Below are positions 57,624-64,000 of a stretch of 64,000 nucleotides of DNA, piece after piece. The notes below the pieces were generated by a model. It made no database searches and was not told the DNA's origin. It saw nothing but the letters and a program-made list of their open reading frames with translations. Location: NCBI RefSeq assembly GCF_027887165.1, contig NC_077233.1, forward strand, positions 231,685,872 to 231,749,871, read 5' to 3'. The position numbers were made by a program, and so were the translations under genes. Position 1 is the stretch's first letter; every line of letters begins with the position of its first letter. This DNA is from Monodelphis domestica. Its lineage: Eukaryota > Chordata > Mammalia > Didelphimorphia > Didelphidae.

Positions 57624-58529
57624 GCTAAAGGTTAGAAATGGCTAAAATGTTAGGAAGACCAAAATGATAGATTCCTAAATGAAAATGGAGCATCTTGAAA
57701 ATCATAACTGAAGTCAGTGGGCGAGAGCATACCTTCAACAGGCAGAAGTTCTGCCCCCAGACCTGTGACACTGATCTATGTGTATTTTTTGAGTACTATA
57801 AGCCACATGGGTAGGATTTGCCTTCTTTTCCCAGTGACAGTGAAAAATGATGTTAAAGAGAAAATATACCTCTCTACCAGCTCTAAAAAATGAACAAAGC
57901 TCCAAATTCAGAGCTGTGGTTTAACATGGCTGGAAGCTGTTCTGCTCCTCCCCTTCCTCATTGTGCTTGCAGACTTGGGGGTTGTTAGTGCTCTTTTTTT
58001 TAAGTTGTCAAATGCTAATAAACCATTTCCATGATAATTATGCCTCCTTGACCTGAATGTCATTCTGTTGTCTGCATTCACTGTACGTACAAAAACAATT
58101 TCTCCTCCTGAAGAAAATTGCCACATTGCTGTCTCTGAATAATGGGGCTTGACTACTCTCTTTTTGGAGTGCCTTGTTATCTGGGGATGACATTACCTGA
58201 CCACTGATGTTGCAGTCATTTGACCCAGGTGGCCCATCAGTTCTGTATATTTCAAGAGAATTCAAGTTCTAATGTCAGACCCAAAGAGGAAGAGAGTACC
58301 CCCTGTCATTTGTCTTTGGAGAGACCTTTGTATGATGAGAGATTTGCTGACAATGTCTAAGAGTTTCTTGGAAATTCTCCCCTTATCAATAAAAGGAGAA
58401 GGTACTATGTGAAATTGTCCCCTATTCTCCCTAATTCTCCTCATAACTATAGCCTCTGTATTCTGAGAATAGGATGTGGTGAGAGGGCAATTTACCACAG
58501 CAGTTAGAGAGATACCAGAAAGGAAGGAG
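57624..58529. other. Repeat-free intronic block, candidate conserved non-coding element
   Basis: About 900 bp free of SINE and LINE matches inside a repeat-dense intron, with homeodomain-like TAATTAT near 58035. No exon is evident. Confidence 0.35.
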
Positions 58530-58782
58530 GAAGGAAGGAAACAAATATTTATTAAGCACCTACTATGTCCCAGATGCCGTGTGGAACCCTTTACAAATAG
58601 TATCTCATTTGACCCTCGAAAAACCTTGAAAGGTAGGTGTTTTTAGACTTGATGGAACTGGGGCAGGTGGAGTTTAAATGACTTGCTCAGAGTCACAGAG
58701 CTAGTGTCTTGAGGCTAGATTTGAACTCGGGTCTTCCTGTCTCCAAATGTAAAGTCCTACCCATTGCTCCACCTGGCTGCCC
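58530..58782 (-). mobile_element. MIR, complete
   Basis: TTATTAAGCACCTACTATGT, GAGTCACAGAGCTAGTGTCT and the reversed head GCTCCACCTGGCTGCCC. Confidence 0.75.
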
Positions 58783-58808
58783 AACAGAAAGGATAAAAGG
58801 GAAGATTG

Positions 58809-58866
58809 AATGAAGTGAGGGTCGCTGTAGGTTCAGTGGATAGAGCACTGACCAAGATCAGAAGAA
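58809..58866 (+). repeat. Duplicated 57-bp segment, copy 2
   Basis: AATGAAGTGAGGGTCGCTGT onward. This copy runs on into a full MIR-like SINE. Copy 1 does not. Confidence 0.75.
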
Positions 58867-59035
58867 CACAGGGTTCAAAATTCTCCTTTGGTACTTACTA
58901 ACCACATGTCTTGGGTAAGACATTTAACCTCCACAGCCTCAGTTTCTTTCCCAGTAAAATAAAGAAGGGACAATGAGAGAAGTTGGATGAGCTGGTCTCT
59001 GACATCCCTTCCAACTCTAGATTTATGATGTTATT
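58820..59035 (+). mobile_element. MIR-like CORE-SINE
   Basis: GGTTCAGTGGATAGAGCACT, CTCAGTTTCTTTCCCAGTAA and ACTCTAGATTTATGATG. Confidence 0.7.
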
Positions 59036-59039
59036 ATTC

Positions 59040-59170
59040 TGTAATAGAATTATTAGTAGTAAATATTAATTAGTATCAAATATAAGTTACTATTAGTAAA
59101 TATTAATGGACATTAAATTCATATTGGGTCACTGGTATTCAATATTAATTAGCATTATTAGTAAATATTA
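59040..59170. repeat. AT-rich degenerate repeat (TTAGTAAATATTAA units)
   Basis: The unit AGTAAATATTAA recurs at about 59055, 59094 and 59159. Confidence 0.7.
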
Positions 59171-59174
59171 ACAT

Positions 59175-59385
59175 TTATTTGGTGCAGTAAAAACACTAGA
59201 CTTGGAATCTTAATTCAAGTTTTGACTGCTAGTTATCCTATGATATAGACAAGGATGTCGCTTAATCTCTCCAAATTCCATTTTACTTACCTGTGAAATA
59301 GGGATAATCAAACTTGTACCACCCAACTCAGAGGGTAGTGGTGAGAAAAGCATTTTGTAAACCTTAAGGAGCTATAGAAACCCGA
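59175..59385 (+). mobile_element. MIR
   Basis: AAAAACACTAGACTTGGAAT, CTTACCTGTGAAATAGGGAT and GCATTTTGTAAACCTTAAGG. Confidence 0.65.
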
Positions 59386-60136
59386 GTTAGTACTGAGGAA
59401 ATTACCACTAGCAGGTTTTCTATTTTCATTGAAAGCACAGCAGGAAATGGGCTCAAACCACAGCAGGAAAGATTTAAGTTTAAAATAAGGAAGTTTCCCA
59501 GTTCTATGGAGTAAGAGATGCCAGAATGCATTTCCCAGGAATAGTGTAGAGAATCTTTCTCTGGAGATTTAAAAAAACTTTTCCCCCCTAATGAAGCAAG
59601 CATTTATTTTCTCTACCTCCCACCACTTCTACCTCCATTGGAAAAAAAATAAAAACAAAGCTGTTGTGAGAAATATACGTAGTGCAACAAAACAAATTCT
59701 CTCATTGGCCATATCCAGAAGTGTTTGTCTCATTCCACAGCCCAAGTCCACCACTTCTCTGACAGATGGATATCATGCTTTATCCTCAGTCCTCTGGAAT
59801 CATGGTTGGTCAGAATTCTTCGGTCTTTCAAAGTTCTCTGTCTTTACAAGTTGTTATTAGAAAGAGTGGATATAGACTAAATTGCTTGTCAGCTCTGGGA
59901 GGGAAGAGGGAAGAAGGGAGGGAGACAACATGAATCTTCCAACTGAGAAACATGGAAATTTTCTACTAAAATAAAAGAAAGAAAATGATATTTTTAAAAA
60001 GAATGGATATAATATTTCTTGCCTTTTCAATTGGTGGGGGGAAGGGGGAGGAAGGGACAGAATTTGGAAATGAAAATAAAAATAAACAAAAAGGGAATAG
60101 ACATAAATGAATGATTAAATGTATAGATTTGTGAGT

Positions 60137-60280
60137 GAATGGATAGATAGATAAATGCATAAATATGTAGATAGGCAGATAGGAGGGCAGGCAGACAGAT
60201 TACATACACACATACATACACGGATAGATAGATACATTGGTACATAAGTAGATACATAGAGACACAGATAGATAGATAAA
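60137..60280. repeat. (GATA)n/(CATA)n degenerate microsatellite
   Basis: GATAGATA blocks mixed with ACATACAC. Reading frames here on the minus strand are artefacts. Confidence 0.9.
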
Positions 60281-60994
60281 GAATAGATTACTATGGTGGT
60301 TTTTATTATTTCAGACCAAGCCAACCTGCAGGCAGGGAGGTAGATAATGATCTTTTCCTGGTCTTGCAGTCCACAATCTTTGTTTTCCTTCTATCTGTCC
60401 AAACTCTCCTCAGTATTCTTTGTTGGATCTTCATTCATGTATAACCTCCAAAAAATGGGTATCCCCCAAGAGTTTGTGGTACTGGGCCTTTTTCTCTCTC
60501 CTCCTACTCTTAGTGCTATTTTAATTCCCATGTGTTCAATTATCATCTCTTTGCAAATGATTTCTGTATCTATGTATCTATTCTTCTTATTCATACCAAT
60601 ACCCAGTGGATATTTCCCACTGGATGACCTATAGGCATCAAATTCAACATCTCCATATTAGAACTCATCACCTTTCCCCAAAAATCCATCCATCTTCCCA
60701 ATTTCTTCATTTCTATTTGAAGGCACCATATGACTATGCCACCATTCTTCCAGTCACGCAGATTCATGATCTCAGTCATTAACAACTTCTTATTCTCTCC
60801 TCTCCCCATCATAGTCAACCAGTTGCTAAGTCTTGTCAATCCTACCTCCACAACATCTTTCATTACTATTTTCTTCTCCCCACTTAGAAGATCACGATCC
60901 TAATTCAGAACCTCACCACATCTCTCTTTAACTATTTCAGAAACCTGCTCATTGGTCTCTCTTCCTGTCTCTGGACATTCTATTCCAGGCTCTA

Positions 60995-61245
60995 ATCAGG
61001 CAACTAGGTGATACAGTGCAGACTTGGAATCTGGAAGATTCAAGTTCAACACCTGTCTAAGACTTACTAGCTGGGGGATTCTGAGCAAGTCACCTGGACA
61101 TAACCACTCAACCTTAGTATCCTTATCTATGAAATGATATTAATAATAATAACTACTATACAGAATTCTTGTGAGAATCAAATGAGATAACATTTGGCTT
61201 TGTAAATCTTCAAATTCTAGATAAATGGTGTCTATTACACAGGTG
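60995..61245 (+). mobile_element. MIR nested in L2
   Basis: CAGGCAACTAGGTGATACAG, TTCTGAGCAAGTCACCTGGA and ATCAAATGAGATAACATTTG. Confidence 0.7.
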
Positions 61246-61370
61246 CCAAAGCAATTTTCCTAAAGCAAGATTCTATGTTACTTCCCTTCTCAACAATTTC
61301 CAGGGACATTTTAAGCCATCACAACCCGAGACCAAAATTCCTTTTCATGCTTATTAAAGTTTACCAAGAA

Positions 61371-61551
61371 GCAGCTAGATGGCTTAGTGGGCAGAAAACC
61401 AGGTCTTGAGATGGGAGATCCTGGTTCAAATCTGCCCTCAAATACTTCCTGTGTAACCCTGGGCAAGTCACTTAACCCAATTGCCTAGTCCTTACTACTC
61501 TTCTGCCTTGGAACCACTACTTGGTATCAATTCTAAGGCAGAAGGTAAGGG
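61371..61551 (+). mobile_element. WSINE1-type SINE nested in L2
   Basis: Head GCAGCTAGATGGCTTAGTGG, ACTCTTCTGCCTTGGAACCA and GGCAGAAGGTAAGGG. Confidence 0.85.
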
Positions 61552-61559
61552 TGTCTATA

Positions 61560-61722
61560 AATATAGCTGTGGGATTCTGGGCAAGTCACTTACCCCTATT
61601 TACCTCCATTTCCTCATCTGTAAAATGAGATGAAGAAGAAAATAGCAAACTACTCCAATATCTTTGCCAAGAAAATTTTAAACATGGTCACAAAGAGTTG
61701 TACCTAACTGAATAACAACCTC
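61560..61722 (+). mobile_element. SINE with BovB-like tail, head missing, nested in L2
   Basis: TTCTGGGCAAGTCACTTACC, CTCCAATATCTTTGCCAAGA and tail CTAACTGAATAACAACC. Confidence 0.7.
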
Positions 61723-61919
61723 TGCCTCTACAGGCAGTGTCCTTTCTAGTATACTAGGCTGCCTTCCCACACTTATTGTGGGCAAGGGCTATATATTTTT
61801 GTCTTTATCTTTCTATCAGCTAGTACAGTGTCTGACACATAGTAGTTGCTTAATAAATGCTTGTTGGTTGGTTGGTTGCTAAGAGTATTTCATTTACACT
61901 TATGCCATTTTTTTAATTG

Positions 61920-62095
61920 GTCATCTGAAGTGCTTAGAGCTCAATGGACCCCAAACTACTCATTTTAGAAAAGAGGGAAGTAAGGCCATAACTAGAAAGT
62001 AATTTGCCCAAGATCACACAAGCAGCAATGGTCCTGCTAGGATTCAAACCCAGGTCTTTTAATTTCAACACTGTCACTTCTGTCATGCTATGAGA
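61920..62095 (-). mobile_element. MIR-like CORE-SINE
   Basis: TTTGCCCAAGATCACACAAG and GGATTCAAACCCAGGTCTTT. Confidence 0.6.
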
Positions 62096-62389
62096 TGTAG
62101 GTGGCAATTCACTAATCCAGAATGTTGAATTATCAGAATGCTTTACTAATTTATACTACCATTCTGCAACATCTACATACACACACATATGTGCACACAC
62201 ATGCACACACACACACATCTCATGACATGGGAAAAATTATCATCACCCAAGCAAAGCATATGGGAATATTCTTTCCTTCCTGAATAAGTATCACCAACAA
62301 GGCTATATATTGATTTTATTACTTCTTTTCCTGTTCAAAAATGCCTTTGGTATTGGCTTTAACTTGATTTCTTTAATATTTTGAGGAAT

Positions 62390-62538
62390 TTACAGTAGGT
62401 TCAAATTCTAGCTTGGTCTCTTGTTTCCTGTGTGACTTTAGTCAGTTAAACTCTAGACTCCAGGATCCTCCTATGTAAAATAAAGGTCCTGGATTAACAT
62501 TCCTACTCACTCTGAATCTATAATTCTATGATCCCATA
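62390..62538 (+). mobile_element. MIR-like CORE-SINE
   Basis: GGTTCAAATTCTAGCTTGGT and AATCTATAATTCTATGATCC. Confidence 0.6.
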
Positions 62539-62814
62539 ATTTGTGATCACTCTCTGATGGACATGTTTTCTTCCATTCATACAGACCACAACCCCTGGAC
62601 TCGTTTCATCTTTTGCTAATCTTGTCAGTGTCTTTCCCTAAAACCACCACAGAAGAGCTGCCTAACTTGCTGGAGGCTCTTTTAATAACACTAATATGGC
62701 ACTTATTCATTCTGTTCAGTTTTTGTCCCTCATTATATTGATCAATCAGTAAATCAATAAGCATTTAATAAATACATTTTATGTGCCCAGCACTGTGTTG
62801 TATAGCTGAAGGAA

Positions 62815-63035
62815 GGAATCAAACATTTATTAAATGCCTGTTTAGCACTTTATAAATATTATCTCATTTTTTCCTAAAAAATTAGGAGGTAGTTGCTATT
62901 TTTATAATCTCCATTTTATATTTTGGAAAACTGAGGAAAATATAAGCTGTTATTTGTCCAGGATCAAATAGCTAGTAAACATTTGAAGCTGGGTATCTTC
63001 CAGACAAGCCTAGTACTCTATTAGCTATTAGGGGT
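62815..63035 (-). mobile_element. MIR nested in L2
   Basis: AACATTTATTAAATGCCTGT, TCTCCATTTTATATTTTGGA and ATAGCTAGTAAACATTTGAA. Confidence 0.65.
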
Positions 63036-63244
63036 ATAAATACAAAATATGGAAGAATCTCTCCTCTTAGGAAGCTTATGTTCCATCAGGGAAGATAACA
63101 ATAAATAAAAAATGAAATTAAGCAAAATATAATAAATAAAAATAAACAAACAAATCAAGTTAATAGTCAGGTACAGGGTCATTAGGGAGAGAAACCACTA
63201 ACAACTGATAAATCAGGAAAGGTTTCACATGGAAGGTAATATTT

Positions 63245-63490
63245 TATTGTTTTTATTTGTTTTTTCAGTCATGTTTGATTCTTTGTGACCCCATTTGGGG
63301 TTTTCTTAGCAAAGATACTTCAGTAGTTGGTCATTTCCTTCTCTAGCTCATTTTACAGATGAGGAAGTTGAGGCAAACAGGTTTAAGTGATTTTCCCAGG
63401 GTCATGTTTATAGTAAATATCTAAAGCCAGCTTTGAACTCACAAAATAAGCTTTCCTGATTTTGGAGCTGGCATTCAATCCACTGTGCTG
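63245..63490 (-). mobile_element. SINE with BovB-like tail nested in L2
   Basis: TTCTTTGTGACCCCATTTGG, CATTTTACAGATGAGGAAGT and reversed head CATTCAATCCACTGTGC. Confidence 0.75.
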
Positions 63491-64000
63491 AAGTAAGATA
63501 TTCTGGAGGGTAAAGTTTAAGAGGTCATATATTCCCAAGCTTTAGGGATGACCAGTACCAAAACATGAAGATGGGAGATAGAATCCTGTGTGTAAGGTTC
63601 AAAAGGAAGGCCAGTTTGGCTGGATCAAAACATCCAGAAAGAGAAATTAAGTATAAGACTCTAGAGGGAGTTTCAGGCAAGGTTGAAAAGGGCTTTAAAA
63701 GCCAAACAGAGAAATTTCTATTAAAGGCCATCTGAAGCCACTGGAGTTTATTGAATAAAAGAGTGACATAGTCAGGTATACACTAAAGGAAGACCATCTT
63801 TGAGACCTCTGTTGGGTTTGGACTGTAATTGAGATAAACTCAAAGCAGAGAGACCAATTGGGTGCCATTGTAATAGTCTAAGAAAAAAAGCAATGTGGAC
63901 CTGACTTAGGGTAGTGGCTGTAAGTAGAAAGAAGATAAATGGGAGAAATGTGGAGGGCATGATGAAAGGAGCCAGCAAATAGAGATTAACCATTAGAAGG

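Larger units (their letters stand above)
60345..61880 (+). mobile_element. L2 LINE with RT remnant and 3' end, three SINEs nested
   Basis: 60345-60990 is L2 reverse transcriptase: CAATTATCATCTCTTTGCAA at about 60537 encodes the decayed YADD motif (here LFAND). L2 resumes at 61246-61366 and again at 61723-61880, ending TTGGTTGGTTGGTTG, the L2 terminal repeat style. SINEs at 60995-61245, 61371-61551 and 61560-61722 account for the gaps. Confidence 0.75.
38366..64000 (+). other. GPR139: GPR139 intron 1 (5' part; at least 25.6 kb)
   Basis: No sequence matching the second GPR139 exon (which should begin ANILTVIILSQ and carry TM1-TM7 and the C-tail) is present in any frame downstream of the donor. 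The intron therefore runs beyond the window. A long first intron fits the two-exon structure known for mammalian GPR139. It is filled by SINE, LINE and MITE copies annotated separately. Confidence 0.8.
62735..64000 (-). mobile_element. L2 LINE 3' part, two SINEs nested, running off the window
   Basis: L2 on the minus strand at 62735-62810, 63036-63240 and 63491-64000 (GAAGCCACTGGAGTTTATTG at 63735). It is interrupted by a MIR (62815-63035) and a BovB-tailed SINE (63245-63490). Confidence 0.65.

Noticed and set aside
38366-64000. Search for GPR139 exon 2 in the window
   Set aside because: No frame shows NILTVIILSQ, a DRY-type motif context or the conserved TM segments; exon 2 must lie beyond.

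Overview
The window is mammalian, almost certainly marsupial, nuclear DNA. The evidence is the repeat content: dozens of tRNA-headed SINEs of the marsupial WSINE1/SINE1 type, SINEs whose tail resembles an RTE/BovB LINE end, MIR-like CORE-SINEs, old L2 LINEs, a marsupial-type L1 about 6.75 kb long, and retroviral LTRs. I cannot name the species from sequence alone; an opossum or an Australian marsupial both fit.

Only one host gene is recognisable. Coding exon 1 of GPR139, an orphan/aromatic-amino-acid-responsive class A GPCR of the brain, lies on the plus strand at 38245-38365. It encodes the first 40 residues and ends in a phase-1 splice donor. It sits in a GC-rich, CpG-rich promoter/5' leader (about 37850-38620) with GC boxes, a GCC-triplet run and no upstream ATG for about 575 bases. 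The receptor's seven-helix body (exon 2) is not in the window, so everything from 38366 to 64000 reads as intron 1, at least 25.6 kb long. Everything before about 37700 reads as upstream intergenic sequence.

Layout. 1-14500: old SINEs, L2 pieces, microsatellites and a hAT MITE (8110-8559) with an 8-bp target duplication, itself inside an L2. 14515-19950: an AT-rich minisatellite split by an L1 (15131-19746) that keeps its 5' end but lacks its 3' end, and that carries a solo LTR (18106-19346). 20000-24590: SINEs and unique sequence, a long (CT)n, and a small L1 tail nested in another repeat. 24593-31344: a full-length L1 flanked by a 12-bp target duplication, with ORF1 and ORF2 both broken and an odd palindrome in ORF2. 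31480-32655: nested MIR and SINE copies. 32844-34680: a second, related LTR with adjacent retroviral remnant. 35250-37700: SINEs, an LTR-like tract and unique sequence before the gene. 38366-64000: the GPR139 intron, with SINE clusters, an old L1 (51285-52805) split by an LTR-like insert, two more hAT-type MITEs, an inverted SINE pair (57158-57518), and two large L2 remnants (60345-61880 plus; 62735-64000 minus) stuffed with younger SINEs.

No RNA gene, CRISPR array, operon or new gene system is seen. The most interesting points are the GPR139 first exon and its promoter, the fold-back palindrome inside L1 ORF2, the 5'-complete/3'-lacking L1 inside a minisatellite, and an unassigned repeat pair in the GPR139 intron. 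Repeat boundaries are read by eye and are approximate unless target duplications are given.
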